Notes under the pieces: generated by a model
Told to the model about the DNA's origin: nothing
Database searches by the model: none
What the model saw: the letters and a program-made list of their open reading frames with translations, nothing else
NCBI GenBank assembly: GCA_947493945.1
Contig: CANLSR010000015.1
Span: forward strand, 1 to 52,930
From: an uncultured bacterium
GTDB taxonomy: Bacteria; Bacteroidota; Rhodothermia; Rhodothermales; Rubricoccaceae
Reading direction: 5' to 3'
Length of the DNA: 52,930 nucleotides
Translations under genes and position numbers: made by a program
Shown: piece by piece, positions 7,375 to 15,462 of the stretch
Numbering within the stretch: position 1 is the first letter of the stretch
How the letters are laid out: each line of letters opens with the position of its first letter

Positions 7375-9294
7375 CTAACCGGCCGCGCGGGAGAGGGCGG
7401 CCGGCACCGGCGCGGCGCGTCGTTTCAGCTGGCGGTCGGCGTAGTACCGGACCTTGGTCGCAATGACGGGGTCCTCTCGACCAGCGAGCAACAGCTCCTC
7501 GTCCGGCCCGAGCCGGCGGAGCTCGTCCGGCGTGGCCAGGTCGCGCCCTTGCTCTGAGGCCGAGGAGCCGGCCGAGCGGCTGTAGTTCTTCCCACGGCTC
7601 CTCCCGGCCGTCTGTGCCCGACCGAAGACAGTGGTTCGGCCCGTCATCTTGCTGAGGTACTCGGCCGTCGTCTGGTCGGTGACGCCGAAGGCCTGGATCA
7701 CGTCGGCGTTGGCGACGAACGTCTCCCAGTCCTTGGGGTAGAGCCCTTTGAGCTGGGTGAGGTCCTGGAGGAACGTCCAGACCCTTATCCCATACCCGGC
7801 CATCAGGCTGACGGCGCGCTTGACCGGCGCCATCGGGCCGAGGTTGGCGAACTCATCGAGCAGGAACAGCACGCGCCGTCCACGGACCGGCGGCGTCCGG
7901 GCCAGCTCGGTGACGGCGCAGGCGATCACCAGCCGGAGCCAGCGAGAGAACGTGTCGAGCCGGTCGGGGGGCAGGACGAGGTAGAGCGTGAGCGGGCCGC
8001 GGCCGAGCTCCGCGAGCGCGAGCGTCGAGGACGCCTTGCCGCTGGCGCCGGCGGCGGAGCCGCCGAGCACGTGCTGCATCCGTTCGGAGTCGAGAAAGTG
8101 CGTGTGGCGCTGGGCGCTCGACACGACGCCGGAGCGCTCGCGGTCCTCCTTCTGCTGGAGCCGGTTCGCGGCCCGCTGGACGGCTGGCAGGGGGGAGCCG
8201 GCCATCTTGCCCATGAGCCCCTTGAAGTCGGCTGGGGAGAGCGTCAGGAGCGCGCGGACGGTGAGCAGAGTGCGGGCCGGGCCGGTGGCCGCCGTGGCGA
8301 CGTAGAGCACCAGGCCGGACAGGAGCGCCTTCGCTTCGTCGTCCCAGAACGAGCCCGGGGAGCCGGGATCGGGGACCACCAGCATATCTGCGATCACGGC
8401 CGCGTCGTCGACCGCGTCGGGCGACGACGCGTCGATGAGGTCGAGCGGGTTGTAGGTCCCGAGGGCCACGCGGCGGAGGTCGGCCGGGAGGTCGAGCCGG
8501 TCGGCCAGGCCGAACGGGTCGAGGGCGACCACGCGCTGGCCGAGCACGTCGCGGCGGTAGGCCGCCGTGATGGCGAAGTTTTCCCCTTTCGGATCAGTCA
8601 CGAGCACCGAGTCGGCCGTCTCCAGCAGCGCCGGCACGACGGCGCCCACGCCCTTGCCGGCGCGCGTCGGGGCGACGGTGAGCAGGTGGCCCGGCCCGCC
8701 GTAGCGGAGATCGGTCCCCCCATGCCGACCGAGCAGCAGGCCATCCCGGGACCGGAGCGCGCCGCCGTCGCCCCAGCTGGCCGTGCCGTGCGTGCCGGAG
8801 GCGTTCACCTTGGCATTGCCGGCGATCCAGCTGGCGGCCACCAGCCCGCCGAACAGGGTGAGGCCGCCGACCAGGAAGACGAACTGAGCGTCCGGGCCGC
8901 CCGCCTGGACGGCCCGCCACGCCCACCGGGCGCCGGCGTCGACGGGATAGAGCGGTCCGACGGCGAGCAGCGCCAGCGGGGCCGCCAGGCCCACCAGGAC
9001 GCCGAACGGAGCCCACCCCCACCGGGCCTTCCCCGAGAGCGAGGCGAGCGCGCCGACGACCAGGCCACCGGCCACCGCCCAGGCGGCCCACGCGAGGTCC
9101 GCCGGCAGCGAGACCAGGGGATCACCGAGCGCGGGATGAAACCGAGCGCGGTAGGCCAGCGCCTGCGTCGTGGCCACGAGCGCGAGGACCGCCGGCAGAC
9201 CCAGCACGAAGACGATCAGACCGGGGCCGCCCTGCGGCGCCGAGACACGGGTGCGGACGGGGGATTGGGGGTCGCCTGACGGTCCGAGGCTCAC
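7375..9294 (-). CDS. virD4: Type IV secretion coupling protein, VirD4/TraG family
   Basis: The 639-residue inner-membrane ATPase links the relaxosome to the secretion channel. The first 170 residues carry several membrane segments (VFVLGLPAVLALVATTQALA near 28-47, then two or three more). The nucleotide-binding domain follows, with Walker A in VAPTRAGKGVGAVVPALL (about 207-224), Walker B in RVLFLLDEFANLG, and the TraG/VirD4 signature VTDPKGENF. The C-terminus contains the GQSR-less hinge and arm typical of TraG. It is the last gene of the minus-strand transfer operon, its ATG overlapping the trbI stop by 4 bp. It is convergent with the relaxase gene, its functional partner. Confidence 0.94.
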   Translation of the reverse strand: MSLGPSGDPQSPVRTRVSAPQGGPGLIVFVLGLPAVLALVATTQALAYRARFHPALGDPLVSLPADLAWAAWAVAGGLVVGALASLSGKARWGWAPFGVLVGLAAPLALLAVGPLYPVDAGARWAWRAVQAGGPDAQFVFLVGGLTLFGGLVAASWIAGNAKVNASGTHGTASWGDGGALRSRDGLLLGRHGGTDLRYGGPGHLLTVAPTRAGKGVGAVVPALLETADSVLVTDPKGENFAITAAYRRDVLGQRVVALDPFGLADRLDLPADLRRVALGTYNPLDLIDASSPDAVDDAAVIADMLVVPDPGSPGSFWDDEAKALLSGLVLYVATAATGPARTLLTVRALLTLSPADFKGLMGKMAGSPLPAVQRAANRLQQKEDRERSGVVSSAQRHTHFLDSERMQHVLGGSAAGASGKASSTLALAELGRGPLTLYLVLPPDRLDTFSRWLRLVIACAVTELARTPPVRGRRVLFLLDEFANLGPMAPVKRAVSLMAGYGIRVWTFLQDLTQLKGLYPKDWETFVANADVIQAFGVTDQTTAEYLSKMTGRTTVFGRAQTAGRSRGKNYSRSAGSSASEQGRDLATPDELRRLGPDEELLLAGREDPVIATKVRYYADRQLKRRAAPVPAALSRAAG

Positions 9295-11159
9295 GGTTGG
9301 CGGCGGGAGGGCGCGTAGCGGCGGAACCGGCCCACGTCGGGGACCGGCGTGTACGGGCCGTCGAACTGCATCTCGCGCGCCAGGAACACGAGCAGGCGGT
9401 ACCCGGGCCGGACGCTGATCGTCGGCTGGACGTCGAGCTCGCGGCGGAGCACCTGGGTAGCCACGCGCGAGAGCTCGATGGCCACCTGGGCGGAGCCCAC
9501 GGCCTGGGGGGAGAGGTCGAGCCCGTCGGTGTCGGGTGTGGCGAGTTCGAGCCCGGTCCCGACCGCCGCCAGCGCGACGGCTGCGCCGAACACGCGGCCG
9601 AGGTGCCGGTCGGTCCGGTCCTGGAGACCGGAGGCGCCTTGGAGGTCGACGCCGGGGAGGCCCGGCAGCTCAACGACCCGGCCGTCTGGGAACACCATCT
9701 GCGTCCACGCCACGAGCGCCCGGCCCTGGCCGTAGGCGATCTGGTCGTCGTAGGTGCCGACCAGCCGCGTCCCCTTGGGAACGAGGACGTAGCGGAGCGA
9801 GGCCGAGTCGAACACGTCGCGGGAGACCTGGGCGACGACATCGCCGGGGAGGTCGGAGTTCAGGCCCGTGACGAGGACGGCGGGGATGACCGTGCCGGGG
9901 AGGAGCGAGAGGCGGGAGAGAGGAGGGAGGGGGCCGTCGGCCGGCGGGGCGTCGTCGGCCGACGGCCCCCGCTGGTCGACGGAGCGCCGGACGAGCGGGC
10001 TGTAGCGGGCTCGGGCGTTGGGCGAGGGCGCCGTCTCCACACGGAACGGCTCGGCCGTCGCGCCCGGTGCGGTCTCTCCCCGAGTGCGGCGGAGGAACTC
10101 GGCGCGCGTGGCCGCACCGGGCGCCGGTGGAGGAGTGGGGAGGGTGGCCGCGGCGGGAGCCGGCGCGTCGTCTCGCGGAGCGGGGGCACCGCTGGCGTCC
10201 GCTTCCTGCGCGCCCACGCCCTGCGCGGCCATCCCCTGTACGGCTGGTGACGAGCCGGCCCCGACGGCGCGCATCATGAGGAAGGCCTCGTCGACGGCCG
10301 CCCGTCGCTCGGGGCTGAGCGCGTCATAGGCCGCCTGCTGGTCTGGCGACCGGCCGCCGGACACGTCCTCGGCAGGGCGAGACCCGGACGTGCGGGGCCG
10401 GACGGCGAACGCGCCGGCCGAGCTGACCGCCGCGCTGGCACCGGCCGACCGTCCCCCGACGCTCAGGGCGCCGGGCGCGCCGTCGACCATGAGCGCCGAC
10501 GAGCGCGCCCGGAGGTACCGCTCGCGGCGCGGGTCAACGGGCGGGGCGGCTGCGGGAGGCGCCTGCTGCGGGTCCGGTCCGGCCTCGTAGGGCGCGCTGT
10601 AGGGGGCGTAAGACGGCTCGACGTAGGGCGGCGGTGCGTACGGGTCGACCGGCGCCGGCCCGCCGCCTGGCGCCGGTTGGTACGGCGGCTCTTCGTAGAC
10701 GAACGGGTCGGGATCGGCAAAAGTGGGCGGCGCCGTCGGCCGGTCGATGAACTCGGGCTGGGCGGCTTCTCGGATGGGGGCGTCCGCGACGACGCGCTCG
10801 TCTCCGTCGTCGCCCGTGACGAGCATGAGGGCGAGCAGGACGAGGGCGACGAACGCGAGGGCCACCCCGGTCACCAGCCGTCGGTTGACGCCGACGGGCT
10901 CGTACCGGCCGTCGGTCGTCCCCCGCGCGAACTCGCGCCCGTCTTCGTAGGCCCGGCCCTGGTCGAAGGCGTGCGTTTCAGCGATTACCTCCTTGATCTC
11001 GTTTTTTGAGACAGGGGTCTCGTCTGAGGACGCCGTTGCCGGAGGGATCACCGCCGAGGGCTCAGCCTTGGGAGGCGTGACCCACGCGAACTCGTCGGCG
11101 GGCGGCGTCTCGGGGTCGGCATCGGAGAAGGTGTCGAGAGGAGAGGTCGGATCGGCCAT
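9291..11159 (-). CDS. trbI: TrbI/VirB10 mating-pair channel protein
   Basis: The 622-residue protein spans the envelope and forms the outer-membrane cap with VirB9. A cytoplasmic N-terminus of about 90 residues is followed by one membrane segment (RLVTGVALAFVALVLLALML). A very long Pro/Ala/Tyr-rich periplasmic linker runs to about residue 400, then the conserved VirB10 beta-barrel domain: LLPGTVIPAVLVTGLNSDLP, VLVPKGTRLVGTYDD and the antenna region AALALA/GTGLELATP. The length exceeds the typical 400-460 residues because of the linker, which may span a thicker periplasm. Its stop overlaps virD4. The gap to trbG (11160-11226) is 67 bp. Confidence 0.94.
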   Translation of the reverse strand: MADPTSPLDTFSDADPETPPADEFAWVTPPKAEPSAVIPPATASSDETPVSKNEIKEVIAETHAFDQGRAYEDGREFARGTTDGRYEPVGVNRRLVTGVALAFVALVLLALMLVTGDDGDERVVADAPIREAAQPEFIDRPTAPPTFADPDPFVYEEPPYQPAPGGGPAPVDPYAPPPYVEPSYAPYSAPYEAGPDPQQAPPAAAPPVDPRRERYLRARSSALMVDGAPGALSVGGRSAGASAAVSSAGAFAVRPRTSGSRPAEDVSGGRSPDQQAAYDALSPERRAAVDEAFLMMRAVGAGSSPAVQGMAAQGVGAQEADASGAPAPRDDAPAPAAATLPTPPPAPGAATRAEFLRRTRGETAPGATAEPFRVETAPSPNARARYSPLVRRSVDQRGPSADDAPPADGPLPPLSRLSLLPGTVIPAVLVTGLNSDLPGDVVAQVSRDVFDSASLRYVLVPKGTRLVGTYDDQIAYGQGRALVAWTQMVFPDGRVVELPGLPGVDLQGASGLQDRTDRHLGRVFGAAVALAAVGTGLELATPDTDGLDLSPQAVGSAQVAIELSRVATQVLRRELDVQPTISVRPGYRLLVFLAREMQFDGPYTPVPDVGRFRRYAPSRRQP

Positions 11160-11226
11160 CGGGGTAGCGCTGGAGCGCGGGTGTACGGGCCTGCTCTAGC
11201 GGAGCAGGCCCGTGAGAATGGGGCGG

Positions 11227-12216
11227 CTAGTTGTCCAGACGGGCGATCACCGCCTTGCGCTCGACCTGCCGTTTCCCGGCCAGGCCGAACAGACCCTTGC
11301 GGACGGTCGCGCCCAAGACCAACTCGGCACGGTCGAACGTCCGGTCGGTGATGTAGCGGCCGTCGCGGAGCACGTAGTTCAGCGACTCGCGCCGGCCGTC
11401 GGGACCGAGCACGAAGAGCACCGGGGCGGCGCCGGAGCGCTGAGCGTGATCGGTGAGCTCGATGTAGGTGTGGACCCCGTCGTCGTAGACCCGACGGACG
11501 GCCTCCGACACCTCGCGGTCGCCGTCGACGCGGTACTCGAAGTGGAGGTCGGAGAGCGAGGCGAGCCCGCCGCCCTGGTCGGCGGCCGAGAACGCGGCGG
11601 CCGTGCCGAGGCCGTCCGCCAGCCGGGCCAGCGCCTCGTCGGGGTAGTAGAACCGGATGTGGCGGGCGTACCGGCTCTGGGGGTTCTCGCTCGTGACCAG
11701 CACGTCGGTCGACGGGGCCGCGTCGAGCGTGACGTGGTAGATCCGGCGGTCGGTCGAGATCACGAGGTTCGTCGTGATCCCGGCGTCCAAGGGCTTGACG
11801 AGGACAATCGGCGTGTCGCCGCCCTGGCCGGTGTAGCTCATCTCATAGGCGAACCGCTCGGTATCCCCGGCGGCCATCCCGAAGACGATCTCACCCGGCT
11901 CCAGCTCGATGACCGAGGCCCGGAGCGGGGCGGTCGCCAGGACCGGCTGGGAGTGGCCGAACGGGAACACCATCACCGTCGACTGGCGGAGCGTTCGCGC
12001 CCGGCCCGTGTCGCGGTACTCGTAGAGCAGCTCCGTCAGCGCGTCCTCCATCTGCGACGGCGTGACGACGACGGCCCCGGAGGTGAACCCGTCCCCGACC
12101 GTGGCGCCTGCCGGCGGAGGGTCGTAGGCGTCGAGCGCGGCGACGGAGACCTGAGAGTGGGCCGGGCCGCTGGCGGCGGCGAGGACGAGGAGCAGGGGGG
12201 CGAGTCGGGAGAGCAT
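11227..12216 (-). CDS. trbG: TrbG/VirB9 outer-membrane channel protein
   Basis: The 329-residue protein starts with a signal peptide (MLSRLAPLLLVLAAASGPAHS). The VirB9/CagX/TrbG domain follows, with hallmark stretches FGMAAGDTERFAYEMSYTGQ, TNLVISTDRRIYHVTLDA and RFYYPDEALARL. The C-terminal domain includes VYDDGVHTYIELTDHA and ESLNYVLRDGRYITDRTFDR. It sits in the operon between trbF and trbI, as in RK2. It is expected in the outer-membrane core complex with the VirB7-like lipoprotein and TrbI. Confidence 0.93.
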   Translation of the reverse strand: MLSRLAPLLLVLAAASGPAHSQVSVAALDAYDPPPAGATVGDGFTSGAVVVTPSQMEDALTELLYEYRDTGRARTLRQSTVMVFPFGHSQPVLATAPLRASVIELEPGEIVFGMAAGDTERFAYEMSYTGQGGDTPIVLVKPLDAGITTNLVISTDRRIYHVTLDAAPSTDVLVTSENPQSRYARHIRFYYPDEALARLADGLGTAAAFSAADQGGGLASLSDLHFEYRVDGDREVSEAVRRVYDDGVHTYIELTDHAQRSGAAPVLFVLGPDGRRESLNYVLRDGRYITDRTFDRAELVLGATVRKGLFGLAGKRQVERKAVIARLDN

Positions 12217-12237
12217 CGGAGGGGCGCCGAGGCGCGG

Positions 12238-13170
12238 TTAGAGGCTGTCGGGGGGCACCGGGACGGGCGCGTCCGTGGGGAGGGTGGCCGGCTGGCCACC
12301 AGCGGCCGGGGTGAGGCCTGGGTCTTCGAGCGAGACGCCACCGGCCAGCGCCGACCACGAGATGGCGGTCACGAACACGCCCAGCGGGTTCCGCTCGATG
12401 CCTTCGGTCGTCGTGGGAGGCTGGACCTCGACGGTCATGTAGCCCTCCCACGGTCGCTCGCGCGTGCCGCCGCGCTCGGACACCTCGTTCTCGTTCCAGC
12501 GGACCCGGTAGACACGGCTCGCGTCGTTGCTGCCACTCGGGATCGGCAGCACGCTCACGATCTCGACCGAGCGGCGGAGCTCGGCGGCCAAGAGGCGAGG
12601 GTCGTTCTGGGGGTCGGAGAAGTAGCCCTCCAGGAAGTCGCGGGCGTCGCCCGCGACGTAGCTGTACGCCCGGAACACGGCGTCGCGCTGGGCCACCGGG
12701 TCGGTGTAGATCGTGCGGATGTCGGAGACGAACCGGGCCACCGACGCGATGACGACGCGGTCGGATGCGGCGGGGACGGCCTCGGCCGGCGCGACGGCCT
12801 CGGCACGGCCGAGCCGGTCGACCTCGACCACGTAGGGGACCGTCCGGCTCTGGAGCGCGAGCGCGACCAGGCCGACCAGGCTGATCGTGAGGAGCGCGAG
12901 CGACAAGAAGGCCACCAGCTGCCAGTTCCGCTTGCCCTTGGCCAGGTCCGAGAACGTGCGCGCGAACTCGTAGCGGCCCTCCGCGACGGCCGGCGACTGC
13001 CCTTCTTTGTAGGCCCAGCCGGCGGGGGGGCTCCCGTCGCCGCCCGCCGGCGGTGGCGCCGGGCGGGCGCCGGGGGCGGAGCGGGCGTACTCCGGGCCGG
13101 CGGCGGCCGAGCCGTCGTCCGGCGCCCGGCCGGTCTTGAGACGAGTCCAGAGGTTCTGTGCGAGCGACAT
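12238..13170 (-). CDS. trbF: TrbF/VirB8 assembly protein
   Basis: The 310-residue bitopic inner-membrane protein nucleates the secretion complex. A disordered Pro/Gly-rich cytoplasmic N-terminus (residues 1-65) precedes the conserved ARTFSDLAKGKRNWQLVAF and a membrane segment (LALLTISLVGLVALAL). The periplasmic NTF2-like VirB8 fold follows (VPYVVEVDRLGRA, FVSDIRTIYTDPVAQ, YRVRWNENE, NPLGVFVTAISWS). The ATG at 13170 (MSLAQNLWTRL) was chosen; the long upstream extension of this frame is a shadow of trbL. It lies 8 bp from trbL in the operon. Confidence 0.92.
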   Translation of the reverse strand: MSLAQNLWTRLKTGRAPDDGSAAAGPEYARSAPGARPAPPPAGGDGSPPAGWAYKEGQSPAVAEGRYEFARTFSDLAKGKRNWQLVAFLSLALLTISLVGLVALALQSRTVPYVVEVDRLGRAEAVAPAEAVPAASDRVVIASVARFVSDIRTIYTDPVAQRDAVFRAYSYVAGDARDFLEGYFSDPQNDPRLLAAELRRSVEIVSVLPIPSGSNDASRVYRVRWNENEVSERGGTRERPWEGYMTVEVQPPTTTEGIERNPLGVFVTAISWSALAGGVSLEDPGLTPAAGGQPATLPTDAPVPVPPDSL

Positions 13171-13178
13171 AGCGAGGG

Positions 13179-14102
13179 TTAGCCGACCGACAGCAGCGCC
13201 CGGACGAAGCCGGGGTTGAAGTCGCTCGTGAGGTAGGACGAGACCTTGAAGGGGAGGACGAGCACGATGAGCGCGTAGGCGAGCGAGCCCCCGAGCACGA
13301 TCAGCCCGACCGATTCGTCGGTCGGGTTGGCCTGGATCTGGGCCAACCAGATCGGCGTCATGAGCTGGCCGACGCCGACCAAGAAGTAGAGGAGGAACAG
13401 GCGGATCCCCACGGCGAAGCAGTAAGCCACGAAGCGGTCCGCCAAGCTGGCGGTCCCCCGGAAGGCGGCAAAACCGAGCACGAGCGCCCCCGTCGTGAGG
13501 ACGATCTGGGCCTCGACGAGCACCAGCAGCACGACGGCCGCGATGGCCATGTAGACGAGGAGCAGCAAGTAGCGGGCGACCATCACGCTCCCGACGTTGA
13601 ACCAGAACCCGGCGGTGAGGACGTCCCAGGCGTCCATCGCCTCCTCCATGCCGTCGCGGAGGGCGGCCGACATGTCGATCCCGCTCTTCAGGATGGCCGA
13701 CGGGTTCGGGCTGGGGAGGCCCGTCGAGGTCTGTCCGGCCGCTACGAACCCGTCGATGATCGGCGGGAACCAGGTGGTGAACGAGCTGAGGAGCGCGAAC
13801 ACGAACCCGAGCCAGCCCAGCTTGACCACGAGCGCGCTCAGGACGTCGGCCGGCCCGCGCTCGCGCAGGATCCACCAGGCGGCGGCGAGGGCGATCTCGA
13901 TGACCGCCAGGACACCGAACGTGCCCCGGGCGATGCCGAGCATCGACGGCCGCGCCGCCTCGGCGGCGGCGCGGTAGTCGTCCATGATGGTGTCGAGGTT
14001 CGACTGAGCGGCGGCCTTGGGCGCCAGCGCCAGGACCAGGACGGCCACCCCACACCCGATGAGGACGCGTCCGGCGAGACGGGAGACGTAGGGGCGGGTC
14101 AT
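13179..14102 (-). CDS. trbL: TrbL/VirB6 polytopic membrane protein
   Basis: The protein of about 307 residues has a cleavable-type N-terminal hydrophobic segment (VLIGCGVAVLVLALAPKAAA) and at least five further membrane spans, including FGVLAVIEIALAAAWWIL, LLLLVYMAIAAVVLLVLVEA and LIVLGGSLAYALIVLVLPF. The motif ALVLGFAAFRGTASLADRFV is typical of the TrbL/VirB6 core. It forms part of the inner-membrane channel contacted by the transferred DNA. The ATG at 14102 overlaps the TGA of the upstream lipoprotein gene (ATGA), which fixes the start; the longer upstream frame is not coding. Confidence 0.9.
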   Translation of the reverse strand: MTRPYVSRLAGRVLIGCGVAVLVLALAPKAAAQSNLDTIMDDYRAAAEAARPSMLGIARGTFGVLAVIEIALAAAWWILRERGPADVLSALVVKLGWLGFVFALLSSFTTWFPPIIDGFVAAGQTSTGLPSPNPSAILKSGIDMSAALRDGMEEAMDAWDVLTAGFWFNVGSVMVARYLLLLVYMAIAAVVLLVLVEAQIVLTTGALVLGFAAFRGTASLADRFVAYCFAVGIRLFLLYFLVGVGQLMTPIWLAQIQANPTDESVGLIVLGGSLAYALIVLVLPFKVSSYLTSDFNPGFVRALLSVG

Positions 14103-14668
14103 CGGCTCCCCCACGCGTCGATCGTCGCCCGCGCGCGCTCGCGCATGGCGAAGCCTCGGGCCGTGTTCGCCACCTCGCGCGTCTCCTGCTCCGTCAGACG
14201 GCCGCCGAGGTCGGGGACCCCGTCGCTGAGCGAACCCGCGAAGACGACGAGCACGTCCCGGCAGATGCCGAGGTCGGGCTCGTCGTCGGGGGGTGCCTGG
14301 CCGGCCGTCAGAGCCTCCAGCTTGGCCTTGGCCTGTGCCTGGCGGACCGCGCCTACGCCGGCCGGGGAGCCGACGTGGGCACCGTCGAGGGACGCCCGAC
14401 CGCAGAGCCCGACCGCGTCGTGGAACACCTCGGCGCGCGCGTCTGCCCAATAGGCGCTGTCAGCGAGCACCTCGCCGCCCAGCGCCGGTACCACCGGCCG
14501 AGCGCACACCCGGCCAGGCGCCCGCTCGACGCACGCCCTGAGAGCGGCGACCGCGGGATCGACCTGTCTCGACGGCGAGGAGCAGGCGGCCACCGAGAGG
14601 CCGACGAGGAGAGGGCCGGCTAGACGGGCCAGCCGGGCGGGCGTCCGTTGTGGGGTGGTGGGGCTCAT
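14099..14668 (-). CDS. Lipoprotein within the trb operon (TrbK/VirB7-like position)
   Basis: The 189-residue protein has an N-terminal hydrophobic segment and a lipobox LSVAAC at about residues 24-29. The rest is helical and charged with four further cysteines (RACVERAPGRVCARP, VGLCGR, LGICRDV), which could form disulfides in the periplasm. It sits between trbJ and trbL, the slot of trbK (entry exclusion lipoprotein) in RK2. It is much larger than TrbK and has no clear sequence match. Entry exclusion or a VirB7-like stabiliser role are both possible from position only. Its TGA overlaps the trbL start. Confidence 0.75.
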   Translation of the reverse strand: MSPTTPQRTPARLARLAGPLLVGLSVAACSSPSRQVDPAVAALRACVERAPGRVCARPVVPALGGEVLADSAYWADARAEVFHDAVGLCGRASLDGAHVGSPAGVGAVRQAQAKAKLEALTAGQAPPDDEPDLGICRDVLVVFAGSLSDGVPDLGGRLTEQETREVANTARGFAMRERARATIDAWGSR

Positions 14669-14672
14669 CGGA

Positions 14673-15419
14673 TCAGTAGTCGAAGGGCGACGAGTAGCTC
14701 CGACCGCTCATCCCGTCGGCGGTGGACTGACGGCGCTGCATCATCTGGCGGGCCTGGTCCCGGGAATACTGGAACTGGGCCGCCCCCTGGGCCTGGTCGT
14801 TGGCGCTCTGGTTGGCCTGGACCATGAGCATCTGGCGGACCATCTGCGTCTCCTGCGTCTGGTAGGCCTGGACCGACGCCTGGGCCTCGGCGATCTGCTG
14901 GGCCGACGTGGCCGAGCGGACCTGGGACTGGAGCCGCGCGACGTCCGCGCGGGACTGCCCGAGGTTGGCCGCCTGGTCGCGGAGCGCGCGGAGCGTCCCG
15001 AGCGACCCGTCGAGCCGGCGCTGGACGTAGCTGTTGGCCACCTCGCTGGGCGTCAACGACCGGAGGTCCCCGTACGCCCGGACGAACGCGCCGTCGAGGT
15101 CTCGGGTCGAGTACGAGAGAGCTTGGCCGGATGCCACGGTCCGGTCGACCGCGCTCACGAAGGGGCCGACGTCGCGGAAGTTGTAGCCCTGGAGCTTCTC
15201 CAGGTTGGCGCGGAAGGCCTTGAGTTGGGAGCTCATGTCCCGGGCCTGGTCGATGAGCTTGCGCCCGTTCGCAACGGACTCGATGATGTGGAGCGGGTCC
15301 CAGACGACGTCGGGCAGGAACGGGATGAACCCCCGGGTCTCCACCTGGGCACGGGGCGCGGGCGCGGCGAGGGAGACGAGGAGGGCGAGGACGAGGGCGG
15401 AGAGGGTACGGCGGGCCAT
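14673..15419 (-). CDS. trbJ: TrbJ/VirB5 minor pilus protein
   Basis: The 248-residue secreted protein starts with a signal peptide (LSALVLALLVSLAAPAPRAQ). The TrbJ family start follows, with VVWDPLHIIESVANG, then a long helical bundle rich in Gln and Ala (QVRSATSAQQIAEAQASVQA). It is expected at the pilus tip and to act in adhesion to recipient cells. It ends SGRSYSSPFDY. Gene order trbE-trbJ matches RK2. The downstream lipoprotein gene begins 4 bp after its stop. Confidence 0.88.
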   Translation of the reverse strand: MARRTLSALVLALLVSLAAPAPRAQVETRGFIPFLPDVVWDPLHIIESVANGRKLIDQARDMSSQLKAFRANLEKLQGYNFRDVGPFVSAVDRTVASGQALSYSTRDLDGAFVRAYGDLRSLTPSEVANSYVQRRLDGSLGTLRALRDQAANLGQSRADVARLQSQVRSATSAQQIAEAQASVQAYQTQETQMVRQMLMVQANQSANDQAQGAAQFQYSRDQARQMMQRRQSTADGMSGRSYSSPFDY

Positions 15420-15462
15420 GACAGTAGGGGGTTAGGGGGGAGGACGACTGGTGACGACGGGG

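Noticed and set aside
11212..13182. Plus-strand open frame of 656 codons
   Set aside because: It lies antisense to trbG and trbF and has no protein-like composition.
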